Shown piece after piece: positions 10,079-20,404 of a DNA stretch of 20,404 nt. The notes under the pieces are model-generated. The model saw only the letters and a list, made by a program, of their open reading frames with translations. It ran no database searches and was not told the origin of the DNA. Both the position numbers and the translations under genes were made by a program. Source of the DNA: Ichthyophonus hoferi (lineage: Eukaryota; Opisthokonta; Ichthyosporea; Ichthyophonida; Ichthyophonidae); the NCBI GenBank assembly GCA_002751075.1, contig NAOQ01000060.1, positions 55,877-76,280 on the forward strand, written 5' to 3'. The stretch's first letter is position 1. Each line of letters starts with the position of its first letter.

Positions 10079-13000
10079 GGTAAGCTCATTACAGTTTAGG
10101 ACAAACTAACCCGTGTATGTATTGCATGTATCAAAGTTAGATGACTAATGATTGCGAGCGATAGCTAAAATAAAGTATTTCGATTGGAGAAGCTATGCAA
10201 TGACTGGCTGGTCAACCAACCAACTGTGAATATGTGCACCAATAGGCTGAAATTTTTTCAAAGAATAACAATACAAGTTTATACGATATTAAAGATGCAC
10301 AGTTATTAAACGAGTACCAATATTACTAACTACTGCTTAACATTCTAATTTTCAATTCAACAAAATTTCAGAGTTAGTGAAATATTTCTAAATAATTAAA
10401 CAGATTGTTCATGAATTGAAGTATCGTATAAGTGTTTTTTGGACTTGGGAGCCTACACACCTAGGAAACTAAGATATATGGTTTTGAATATAGCTCCATA
10501 TACAACACAACGTAGACAAAGTAACTATAATTTATAATTAAAATTTCCAGTTGATTAGTACTGGTTTCTAAAGTGGCTTTTATAGATATTACTATATTTA
10601 GAAATTATAAAAAGCCTCTGTCTGAGGTAAATTGCAGATTTTTGATTCTGAAAGGACGCTGAATAAAGGCTATACAGCTTTTAACCTAAAATTACCCGCC
10701 TGTAATAATTGAGTGGTACCCGGCATATGTGTGAGATAGTTAGTACACAGGCTTAATTCGACAGTTGAATGCATATTACTCTTCTTCATTCTTATTTGTA
10801 ATCTAGGTTTCAGTCACTTTTGAGTATACATTTTGAAATGTTATTAACCTTTATTCCAAGACATATTGGGTGTTGCTTGCATGCACTAAATAGGAGTCTT
10901 TGTAAATCCTGGAACCTTGACATCTAATTCTAATTGATGTATAGTCTCCTTTTTTTCTATTAAAATTGTGATCGTATTATTATCCGGTATAAAATTTATA
11001 TACACAAATACTTAAATACTATTGTGCCCTTATTTAGATGGCGAATTAACTAAATTTCTCATTTATGTAAAGCGATAATATACGCATACTATGTATTGAC
11101 AACATCGATCTACATCTTAGGGAACAATATTTGATTAACTAAAATAAGACTGATAATTGCTAAAATTTCTTGACAGTGGCATGATATTGAATCAGCATGG
11201 TGCCAATGACACACAGACCTTCTTTAAAAGCTTGAAAACCCCATGAGTTGCGTCTGATACAGTTATATGCTCACTGATTATCAAATACATTATCTTTAGT
11301 GGAGGTCCAACATACTTTAAAAATTGAAATATTTCTATATAAAAAAGGAGAGATTAAAAATAACCCGACTTGTTAATATTTTAATTATTTATAACATATT
11401 ATTTATCAATACTTTTAATAATAGGCCCTGATGTGTATTATATATATAATTAATGAATCATATACTACAAATGTAAATGAGGACAATGAACAGAAAAATA
11501 TAGAATAATAAGTGCAACAACAATGCCTGAACACATTTTTCTTCTTAATACTGCTTGCCGTGCATAAGGGAACTGAAGTAGTAGTAATACACATGGCAAT
11601 TACATTACACTAACACAGATTGCACATATATATATTGGAACCGAATGGTATGGTATTTATATTTAGACCGCTATCCGAGCAAAATTAAACAAATTATTCG
11701 AGTTATGTGCAGCTAAGCACCTACAACGATATATAACAAAGATGATCACAAAGCAATATTAAATTCAGAAATTAGTTTGGTATGACTATTTGAAGGCATG
11801 AACCGAGATTAAGTGGAAAATAAAGTTGACCTCACAAAATCATTAGTTCCGGGGTTGTTTAGTGATTAATTACTAGGATGAAGTTATAACCAAAAGCAGT
11901 ATGTACGCATTTGCATTTAGAAATACAATCTTGAACAATTAATATATACCATTTAAATAAGCAGTCTTTATCAACTTTCTTCACCTGGATAACGTCAATC
12001 TATTTCTAAGGAGAAAAACAATGACTGGAATGCAGTCTACTCAGATGAAAGAGATGGCGAATAAAATATGGGTTCTCCCAACGTTTTGCATAGATTTCTA
12101 AGATAATCATTGACACAACAGATTGAGCACAGAATTAGATTGCCTAATCCTAACTCGATCTTAAGTGTATGACTTCAAACGATCTCAACTACCGTTAATT
12201 GATTATAGAATACAGTATTCCTAAATTAAAATGAACAAGATACTGTGTAGAAGAACCGATCTTGCCAATACATCATAGAAGCAACAATATAACAACTTAA
12301 GATACTCTCATTTTGTTTAAGCCATAGGTGCATTTTCGAGTTTTCAGGATTAATGCTTGTTTTTCAGAAAGACAATTGTTGTAAAAGCAACACTTTCCAT
12401 TTTATTAACCATATCACTTTTAATCGGCGAATGTCAGTAGCACGCCTGACTTATGTTCATAGTTAGGTTTAATTTTTTGGGAAGTATTCAAGAATGAAAA
12501 TAAAATAAGACACTTTTTTGGTGTTATAAAGATAGTTAGGTCCTCCAAGCATCATGAGATGGTACAACCTAGCTTGTTCCAATCAAAGTTAGACAGCATA
12601 CCAAGCAATTTGAAAACCCTTTTCTGACATTAAAAGTGAGGCCACACATTATTCTCCAGCCCACTTCATTCATCCATGACCTTTAGCAATTAAATACTAA
12701 TAGTATGGAGGCAAATGAGGATGAATAACTTATCAAATTTTAAACTAATAATCGGCGACTAGCATAAATCACTTGCGAAGTTGGGCTTTAGTACCAAAAT
12801 AAGTGATTAGGTAGTTAGGCAAATACAAAACTAGCAAAAGTTATTATGGTAACTATGCTTTACTCTACAGGCCTACTATAATTGGACCCATTTCCTTGGT
12901 AGTTTTATTTCCAATATAAGAAAGTTGGTGAATTGTTTATTAGGCATGGAAGCACTAGTTAATTAAAACAGAGTTGCAGTAAGGAATTGCTATTCATTTA

Positions 13001-13560
13001 AAATACACAACAATTTGGATAACAGCTGAATAGATTTAAATCCGGAGAAACTAGTAAGTAATAGCAATACTAAAACACAAATAACATCATGTTGTACATT
13101 GCAAAGACAGCTTCATTCGAGACTGGAGGGATAATTTCAGTTCCACGAAAGACATAAATATATATGTACATGTTTGTTATCTTAGCATCCATTCGATCTC
13201 CTATCACAGAGTTCTGTATATCAAGTCAAATAACCATATCAAGTTCATATTTATCATTTTCAATAGACAAATCAGCGCCAAGCAAAGCATTGGTTCTACT
13301 AGTCCCATCATTATAACAAAACTAAGATGCGCAACTAGTAAATTAAAAATACAAAAAATATCCAATAAAACGCATTACCAACCAACACGTTAAATCTGTA
13401 CAAAGGTTTCGTATCTCAACCATCTTTATATTGGGAATGCTATATTTGCAACAGTAACACTTAAGCAAACAGACAAGTTATAATCAATTGAGCTCATAAG
13501 TGATTGTATGTATAAATAATACAATAAAATAGTCAAAGTAACTACTTTAACAGCTGGTAA
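10079..13560. other. Long gene-poor interval between GST and NIP7
   Basis: I read both strands for exon-like segments with splice sites and for protein families and found none I can support. Composition is even, with fewer microsatellites than the left part of the window. Open stretches of 22-52 codons occur (plus strand 11171-11260 and 11959-12100; minus strand 13070-13220) but match nothing recognisable. The right end probably includes the NIP7 3'UTR; TATAAA on the minus strand near 13423-13428 is a possible variant poly(A) signal. Confidence 0.45.
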
Positions 13561-13609
13561 ACAGGTATATCCATGGAGTGTATTATCCAGCCCGATGATT
13601 GCGCAACTC

Positions 13610-16107
13610 TTACGTAAGAGTGTCTTCCTCACGAAGGTAACCTCCAATATCGGCTTGGTGGTATGCAACAATGGATGTAGGCTCCAATCTGCGGCATTGT
13701 GCAGTGGAATGGGCAGCCACACCAAATCCCTATGGGAAGTAGCATGTCAGGAAATGCAGGAATGCTGACTATGGTCATTCGTTAAATATTATATTAAGAA
13801 GAATACAATACTAAACAGACACATGTTGCACAACAGAAATTTAACAGGCTAAGACGCAATAGAAACAGTAATATAAATTTTTGAGACAAAAGTGCAATTT
13901 GATCTTGACTTACAAGAGGAAGATCGGCCATGGAGTAGACCACACAGCCGGAATGCCTGAGAAATTATAGTGTCAAGGAATGTCCAGGAGAAAACACATG
14001 GTTCATATGCCCATACATACAGGAGTGCACCCTTTCTCCAAGAGCTACAATATTAACACACAAAGCCCTAAAAACTCAGCACAAGCAAGCAAATCCAAAT
14101 AGATAGCTTAGTGTAAGTATTAAATTTATATAAATAAGATTGATAAAGGAATAAAGGTAATATGCCGAGTTAAAATAATACTATTAAATAAAAATACACA
14201 CGCAGCGTAAATAAGAGTATAAAAATTAAACACTCACTGTTCGGTGTTCTCAGTAATACGACCAAGGCCAGCTTTCATGACATGGTTACCATAAAGGAAA
14301 GATTGTTCGGCACTAGGCTTCACCCAAACCTTGTTCTGTTGGTGTATTGTGATATGGTTAGCAACATAATGGGAAATCATCCATTTGGACGACAAAGTAA
14401 AAAAGGTAACACAATAGAACATGTGACCTCATAAATGCATACACAACAAAACAGCATATAAAGATAGGAAGAAATAAGTCATTTCAGCATGATATTTCAG
14501 TGAAGTCTCAATTTTTAGTTTCTTTTCACCACAAAAGATATGTAGTTGTCCAGATAATGGTACAGGACACTCACCTTAGCATATTGGGCGAGTACATCCA
14601 AAGCTGTAATTGCCATGTGGAATTTTCCACTGTAGAATCAATAAACACTAAATTAGTAGACTATTCTTTGAGGCAACCTCACTATCGACAATTATCCAAA
14701 GCCTGTAAATTGGGAGAGGATACTATACAAGGAATTCACATTGACCTCAACCATACGATGTATGTTTAATAGCTAGATACGCACAAGTTGATTTTTGCTT
14801 ATGGGTAACCCAAGTAATTCATCTTAATTTTCAGTGTGGTTTTATTTACTAAGCATTCTTACACATCTATCTCCCTGACAAATTATCTCCCAAAATTTAC
14901 ACATATTCCAATAATAAGTTTAACTGTATAATACTTTTTACCATCAAACTACCTAGTATATCATCTAGCCTTGCATTATCCTGAAAGATATAGAGAGAAC
15001 CACAGACCTGTGTGTAAATTTCCCAATGCATGTACCAAGAGAACAGAGGTTTTCCCTGCCAATGTTAGTGGCACGAAGCATCACATCCTCACTGTAAATC
15101 ACATGCACATGATTAGTTACAATATTAAAAAAATATTTTTTTCCCCAATAAAATACTAGAAAAATCTAGGATATTCCAGGCCAATTGGTGAATAACTACA
15201 AATTAAGAAGCTAAGGTGAATGATAGAAAAAAAGATGCAATATCTCGAGCATTAAAGGATTTAAAATACAGGGAATGAACATAAAAAATTAAAGATCTAA
15301 CATAAAAAAACTTATAACTATAGTATATCCATAAGTAATGATACTCACTGCACATAGTAGACTCTGTCCTTTTGCAATCTGAATACGTATGTGCCATCAG
15401 GTCTGTCGATGAGAAACTTGATGTTGGTACCAATGCTATAATAGAAAAGAGGTACTAGTAAGAACACAAGGACCAGGTGAAATATATTTCACGGGAGGTT
15501 GAGAAAATAAACAGATCGAAACGCTTAAAACATATATATATATTAATCCAAATACTGTGATATATGATATAATCATAGACAAAGGTGAGACCTTAAATAA
15601 ATGAAAGGATTTACCAGCTTAAAATTATACAAGATTTATATTATAAGTAAAGCAAATTACTTGACACAAATCAAGCAATCACTCTCGAGAGTAAAGAGAA
15701 ACCAAAGAAGTAAAGATATAGATTCTATACATAGCAAATACACATTTATCAGGATCCTAAGTGGAGTAAATAAAGAAGAGAAAGTAAGATTGGGGCGAGC
15801 ATATTCCTCCTGAACGAAAATAAATCCTAAACATGCTCATAAATAAGAAACCAAGTGTCAAAGCGTTGAAGTAACTAGGAACATAGATCTCTATACAAAT
15901 AAACGCTTAAAATACTTCAAAGTTACGTTTGAAAAAGGAAATACTACTGGCGGTAGGTTATATTAAGGTGTACTACCAGGGAACACAAGCTAAAACAGAA
16001 ATAAAAATAACCAATAACTATGGTTCAGCAACTTAAAGAGCAAGAACATACTATTTACTAAGTTTCTCAAACACAGTCTGTGTCTCAACTTCAGTAAGGG
16101 GGCGCAT
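13610..16107 (-). CDS. NIP7: 60S ribosome subunit biogenesis protein NIP7, complete, 7 exons
   Basis: The exons are 16052-16107, 15349-15435, 15008-15091, 14575-14629, 14238-14335, 13914-13956 and 13610-13729. All six introns are GT-AG, every phase agrees, and the product is 180 residues, the same length as human NIP7. It starts [20 protein letters not shown], has [11 protein letters not shown] (residues 29-39) and RVYYV in the N-terminal domain, and [10 protein letters not shown] near residues 66-75. The C-terminal PUA RNA-binding domain contains [18 protein letters not shown] (96-113), GLGRITENT (117-125), [16 protein letters not shown] (132-147) and the end [20 protein letters not shown]7 is a conserved nucleolar factor that binds pre-60S particles and is needed for pre-rRNA processing. 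The residues that vary are those that vary between known NIP7 proteins, and nothing is missing. It lies head-to-head with the ARID4-like gene. Confidence 0.97.
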
Positions 16108-16227
16108 GTTGGTTGTTGTATCGAAATTTTACAGTAAAACCTCCCTTAAAATATAAGCCCAAGATACAACTAAAACAATAAACCACAATACTCCCACACC
16201 CACTACCCTCCCCGAGGTAGTCTTGTA

Positions 16228-16233
16228 CACGTG
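16228..16233. promoter_or_regulatory. E-box CACGTG upstream of NIP7
   Basis: This canonical Myc/Max-type E-box lies about 120 bases before the NIP7 start codon. Ribosome-biogenesis genes are well-known targets of Myc-family factors, so the position is plausible. A six-base match alone is weak evidence. Confidence 0.4.
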
Positions 16234-16270
16234 CACTCGGTTAATTATTTAATTATCAGTCTAGGGAGCA

Positions 16271-16278
16271 TGACGTCA
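16271..16278. promoter_or_regulatory. CRE palindrome TGACGTCA
   Basis: A perfect CREB/ATF consensus lies about 165 bases upstream of the NIP7 start codon, embedded in the longer palindrome ATGACGTCAT. A one-mismatch copy follows at 16303-16310. Confidence 0.45.
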
Positions 16279-17142
16279 TGACAACAGATTTTTGAATTTT
16301 AATGATGTCATAGCTTATACCATATGTAGATGGTAAAGATTGTTTTCATTGGTTGGGCTAGAGTTTTTTTCTTGGCAATGAGCGCTTCATTAAAACAACC
16401 ATTCATTTAGGGTAAAATATTAATAATATTTTTTTTAAAATAAAATATAAGTAAATAATCAGAGATTAAACATCATTTATTAACTATAGTATTTAATTAA
16501 TAATTTAAGCTTGCTATCTAGTAATATATTTTTTTAATAAAAAGTCAGTTTTTTTGATACATAATTACAGATTGGACAAAAAATCATGGAATTATGAGTT
16601 TTATTTTTAGTTATCCAATATGTGCCATTATTTAGTTTGATTGGGCATGATTTGGTATGATAAAATATTAAAAATGGATTTAAATGGATTTAACTTAACG
16701 ACATGACTGTAAACGAAATTATAATGATCCAGTCGCACGCACATTAATTTGTGGCGGTTCAATGATTATTATTAAAAATTCGGTCACCCGTAATAACTTC
16801 CACTAGCTATTATAATCCGTTTATTTAGGGTTTTAAATTGTAGCAGTTCAAACACTTATAAAATATTTTTTGTTTTTACCCACCTTAGGGTTTATATATA
16901 CTATTTATTGCGTATTGTTTTAATTGAAGTTGCTTAGAGAGAAAAAACGATAATGTGGATTTCTGTTGTATTATTTTAAGACCCAGTATGAACATTTTGG
17001 TTACGAGCGTGTTGTTTTCCATGTTTTAAATAAAATATAAGTAAAGTATAAGTCAATTGAAATCATATTGAAATCATATTGAATACACAAGCTTGAAGCA
17101 TAAAAAATATTAAGGTCAAGATTAGAGACGAAAGTTTACATT

Positions 17143-17200
17143 TTTTTTACAAGATCTTTGCGAGGGTAGTGTACATATATTATTTTTACAAGATCTTCGC
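17143..17200. repeat. Short direct repeat around TTTTTACAAGATCTT
   Basis: Two copies of T-run + ACAAGATCTT + (T/C)GC occur about 40 bases apart, 50-100 bases before the ARID4-like start codon. Each contains the palindrome AAGATCTT. They may be regulatory or a chance duplication. Confidence 0.5.
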
Positions 17201-17248
17201 TGTCTGAGTACGTATTTCGAACACGGTTTTGTACTTTTTTTCTCTCGC

Positions 17249-19602
17249 ATGGGACGAAGTACAAATCAATTGCTATTAATAACACCTGACCAAAAAAATG
17301 CGCTGGAAACTAGCTTTGGTCCGGTAAGTTATAGTTATATTTTCCATCCTATTTCATCTCTTGTCTACTGTAAATGTAAATGTATAGTTTTATAGTTGTA
17401 ATTATACCTATAACCCAGGCTCTTAGAACACCGTAAATGACCCTTTATATTTTTAAGCTTGCTGTTCATCAGAATTACAAATATTATATCAAGTTATCTT
17501 CATACTCTCTCTTTTCAATTTTCTTAACTTAACTTTACCTCCCATCTTATCATCTTTTTCTCTTCCTATTCTATTTTTCCACCTCTCTTTTCTTTCTGTT
17601 GGCAGACATGCCCCTTATGTTTGGTACCCTCACACCCTTATAAACAAACCTATCTCTTTACTCTATCACCCTCCTTTCTTTACAAAAGTACACATTTGCA
17701 ACTTCATTTGTACTCCAACTTTCTACTATTATTTACACCAAGTATATATATATATTCCTTTTGTATCAGCTGTTAGACCTGACCTATTCCATCCGTACTA
17801 CACTCATTTATTTCATATAGTATTGCAAAAAGTTTTTCTTACACATTCCAACAAACTGTCTTTATTGTTTTATATTTCTGATAATAATTCCCTCATCTAT
17901 ATATCCATATAATTTTTTTCTAACATATACGTACTCTATAAAATCTTTCTCTATATGTTCACTTATTTTTTTCCTGTAGTCATTTCCCCTATATCTTTAC
18001 AAATATATTTTTCTTTTTCTTTTTTGATTTCTCTTTCCTACCCCAACTTCCCGTTCAATTTCTCCATCTCTCTTTAGAACTCTTTTCCATATTCATCAAC
18101 ATTCACACTCATCCATCCTATTTCCTTGTCATATATATATATGTCATTTATATATGACTCTTATTCTCCCTGCATTCATCACCAATCTCGATTGTGTTTC
18201 GTACCTATATTTCAATTTTGTTTTTAACGTAAATGTAGGTTTTTCTTTAAAACAAATGTCATATTTTTATTTAATAGTTATATGTGCATATTTCCACATC
18301 TCATTTCTATCTATCTTATGATAGATATTTCCTAATATTTCTTGACTATAGCAACCTGTATGCAAATTTATTCAAAAAGTATCACACTAACTCGATCTTT
18401 CAAAAAAAAAAAAAAAAATTCATACCCATGATAACCAATTATAGTCTAGTTTTTTTTTATTATCCAACCAACCTCCACTCAAAAATGTACAACCACATAT
18501 TGCAGGTAGACATGTCCATATGTACACACCTTCCCGATCATTTTAACATACATTTCTTATTGGTGTACATATTTTAAAAAATACACACCTATACATACAA
18601 TTAGGTGCTACAGACTGATAGTTAACATGTATATAAATATTTAAAAGAATGCATGGACACATCCTTGTGCCCACTATTCATTCGTCATCCTGTATACCTA
18701 GCCCCCATCCTTATGATATTCATTTTCACCTACCACCTTCATTACCAAATATATCTGAAAAACAGAAAATATATACCTTGAAATATATCCTCGATTCTAG
18801 GACATATAGGAGATGAAGACGATGTATACATGTAAATAAATGAACTAACATGAAAAAAAGACACATGGATAAAATTACCAAACATAAACACACTAGTACA
18901 GCTAAAAACCTACTCATTCATTTACAAAGAGATAAATGCACTCAACTACAGTTTAGCTTTTAGCTTTAACTTAAAATTTAAGACCTGTAAATGCATCCTG
19001 TATATTTTCCTTTGGTCTCATTACAGGAAAGATAGACTACTATACTATACTATACTGTACCATATTATACTACACTACACTACACCTTACTATACTATAC
19101 GATACTATACTATACTGGCAGTGTTTTGCCAATCATGCTTGTTAAAGCTGCAGTACAATAACTGTGTTTGATTTTTTATAATTTTTTATCTAAAAGTTTT
19201 AATCTATGTGTATGAATGGATATATAGTGCGCAAATGATTATTATCTATGACATAAGCAATTAAAGAGATATATCTGAGGGATCTGCATTAATATAAAAA
19301 AATAGAATGAAAATCTTATATTAGCTAAACAACATGTAATAAGAAAGGTTGATGATGAGAAACAGCCATGACGTCATAGATAGACTACATGCCATTTCAT
19401 GGTAATAATAGTAATATATAATATACTATAATATTTATAAAATATTGAAATGAATATAGGAATTTTTTAATTAATTAATTAATTGGGTGGTTATGATTGG
19501 CAGGCTATGACGGGTAAGGGGAATACAAACCTGCCTTACTCCAAGGATACCCTGGTGAGTGCCAAACATAAGGGTGCCTACTGTGAGGCCCAGATTATAA
19601 AG
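17249..19602 (+). CDS. ARID4-like (RBBP1) chromatin protein, 5' end only, 2 coding exons in window
   Basis: Exon 1 is 17249-17323 (25 codons, MGRSTNQLLLITPDQK..., ending at CCG|GTAAGT). Exon 2 is 19504-19602 (33 codons), after a 2,180-base GT-AG intron with phase 0 on both sides, and ends AAG|GTATGG. Exon 2 encodes YSKDTLVSAKHKGAYCEAQI, matching the start of the ARID4A/ARID4B Tudor-type domain (vertebrate form VGTDVSAKYRGAFCEAKI). ARID4 proteins bind methylated histone tails and DNA and are part of the mSin3-HDAC co-repressor; they also bind RB. The rest (Tudor, RBB1NT, PWWP, ARID and chromo regions in known relatives) must lie to the right of 20404. An ATG early in exon 2 (19507) is an alternative start, in which case exon 1 would be leader. 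Orthology is inferred from about 20 residues. Confidence 0.72.
17455..18270 (+). repeat. Pyrimidine-rich tract in ARID4-like intron 1
   Basis: For about 800 bases the plus strand is dominated by T and C with few G, in short irregular words such as CTCTCTTTT, TTTCTCTTCC and CATCTCTC. No exact repeat unit is visible. It lies well inside the intron, not beside the acceptor. A possible 18-base exon after TTGGCAG at 17599-17605 is not supported by anything else. Confidence 0.55.
18402..18418. repeat. Poly(A) run in ARID4-like intron 1
   Basis: Seventeen consecutive A. I see no SINE or LINE body next to it, and no flanking target-site duplication. Confidence 0.9.
18419..19037. other. ARID4-like intron 1, no further feature recognised
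   Basis: AT-rich intronic sequence. The open frame at 18726-18917 on the minus strand is hydrophobic but matches no family, has no splice support, and sits inside the intron of the opposite-strand gene. Confidence 0.5.
19038..19116. repeat. (TACTA)n pentanucleotide tandem repeat
   Basis: About fifteen TATAC/TACTA units run with point changes (TGTAC, CACTA, CGATAC). It sits about 390 bases before ARID4-like exon 2. Confidence 0.9.
19369..19376. promoter_or_regulatory. Second perfect CRE palindrome TGACGTCA
   Basis: This copy in ARID4-like intron 1 lies 128 bases before exon 2 and shares the extended core CATGACGTCAT with the site at 16271. It could be an intronic enhancer site or an alternative promoter for a transcript starting at the exon 2 ATG. 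Confidence 0.3.
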
Positions 19603-19668
19603 GTATGGTTTCTCTCTTAGATGTGTGTTACTAGCTTGTTATTGTTTGCTATCATATCTTATTCCGCT

Positions 19669-19703
19669 ATATTATATTATATTATATTATATTATATTAT
19701 ATT
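19669..19703. repeat. (ATATT)n pentanucleotide repeat
   Basis: About seven TATAT/ATTAT units lie in intron 2 of the ARID4-like gene and grade into degenerate CATAT-type repeats up to about 19780. The Tyr/Ile-rich frame across it is an artefact. Confidence 0.9.
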
Positions 19704-19920
19704 CTACCTTATTATATCATATCGTAACATCTCATCATATCATATCCTATTCAATACCATTATATCCTAATATATTCCATTACCCTCACTTTCCTTTACA
19801 AGTTAGCCATATCTTTCAGATATTTATGTAACACACATCAGAGTCTTGTTTTATTCTTAACAATTTTTGATGTAATATGATTTTTCAACACTACTTCGGC
19901 TTTGTAAAGACATGCACATG

Positions 19921-19950
19921 CATACATACATACATACATACATACATACA
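19921..19950. repeat. (CATA)n tetranucleotide repeat
   Basis: Seven and a half CATA units, the complement of the TATG repeat at the left edge of the window. A shorter copy lies near 20011-20022. Confidence 0.92.
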
Positions 19951-20311
19951 ATCACCTTAGCTGTGTACACCCATATGGTAGCACTTTCTCTCCTTATTAC
20001 AATCCTCCCTACATACATACATATATATGAATTCATCTTTATCCGCAATATTGCTATAGCTTTCTTTTATTTTTATCTTGAAACTTAATATTTCACTTAT
20101 ATTGTTTTTGACATATATATAGGTATGTTTAATATTGATTTGAATTTGTACGTGTTTTATTTACCCATATATTTATAGGCTTCATGTTTATTACATTAAC
20201 GTGCCAAATTGTTTTTAGCTATTTCTCTGTGTCTTTTTCTCTCTCTTATCGTACAGTTGTTAAGCTATTGCCCACCATTACTGTATATTATTACCATATA
20301 CTATAGGATGC

Positions 20312-20404
20312 ATACTATTACTATATACTGTATACTATTACTATATACTGTATACTATTACTATATACTGTATACTATTACTATATACCGTATACTATTA
20401 CTAT
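20312..20404. repeat. 20-bp tandem minisatellite, open at the right edge
   Basis: The unit ATACTATTACTATATACTGT is repeated four times and then for 13 bases of a fifth copy, cut by the window end. Copies 1-3 are identical; copy 4 has one change (CTGT to CCGT). A degenerate precursor is visible at about 20279-20305. Confidence 0.95.

Larger units (their letters stand above)
16108..17248. promoter_or_regulatory. Divergent intergenic promoter region of NIP7 and the ARID4-like gene
   Basis: The two start codons face away from each other across 1.14 kb. Sites cluster on the NIP7 side: CCACACCC (16194-16201, KLF/Sp type), E-box CACGTG (16228-16233), CRE TGACGTCA (16271-16278), the near-CRE TGATGTCA (16303-16310) and an inverted CCAAT (16348-16352). 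No TATA box is well placed. The rest, to about 17120, is AT-rich. Near the ARID4 side lies a duplicated TTTTACAAGATCTT motif (17145-17158 and 17185-17198). Site identities are by consensus only. Confidence 0.55.

Noticed and set aside
11959-12100. Plus-strand 46-codon open frame including MTGMQSTQMKEMANKIW.
   Set aside because: No family match and no clear splice or promoter context; the length is within chance.
13070-13222. Minus-strand 50-codon open frame after a TACAG acceptor, containing FRGTEIIPPVSNEAVFAMY.
   Set aside because: It lies downstream of the NIP7 stop, matches no family I know, and open frames of this length are common by chance; an overlapping frame is also open. Possibly NIP7 3'UTR.
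14500-14769. Plus-strand open frame of 89 codons.
   Set aside because: It lies antisense across NIP7 exon 4 and its introns. The true coding strand is minus, shown by the conserved NIP7 reading frame.

Overview
The window looks like nuclear DNA from an invertebrate animal. It is strongly AT-rich, full of microsatellites, and carries spliced genes with short introns (about 180-1,000 bp, a few longer) and GT-AG boundaries. An ARID4-type chromatin gene points to an animal or close relative; I cannot name the phylum. None of the genes is a single long ORF. I built each one from short exons by matching splice sites, reading phase and protein similarity.

Layout, left to right. 1-1050: microsatellites and AT-rich DNA with no supported gene. 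1607-5696, minus strand: a small ankyrin-repeat protein gene of at least seven tiny exons with an uncertain 3' end. 5697-6900: AT-rich intergenic DNA with a weak hint of an old LTR. 7040-9099, minus strand: a complete four-exon sigma-like glutathione S-transferase (205 aa) with one GC-AG intron, a good poly(A) signal and probably a 5'UTR intron. 9958-10078: a CCAAT-rich, GC-raised promoter-like patch. 10090-13400: 3.3 kb in which I recognise no gene. 13610-16107, minus strand: a complete seven-exon NIP7 gene (180 aa) for 60S ribosome biogenesis. 16108-17248: a head-to-head intergenic region with E-box, CRE, CACCC and CCAAT sites near NIP7. 17249-20404, plus strand: the first two coding exons of an ARID4-like (RBBP1) gene, which runs off the right edge. 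Its introns hold a pyrimidine-rich tract and several short tandem repeats.

The four genes do not form a pathway. They cover detoxification or prostaglandin-type GST chemistry, rRNA processing, chromatin regulation and an unplaced ankyrin scaffold. The only structural pairing is the divergent NIP7/ARID4 arrangement. I found no CRISPR array, tRNA, rRNA, intact transposon or bacterial-style system, and no convincing undescribed system. The most useful content is the spliced gene models, which a long-ORF search misses.
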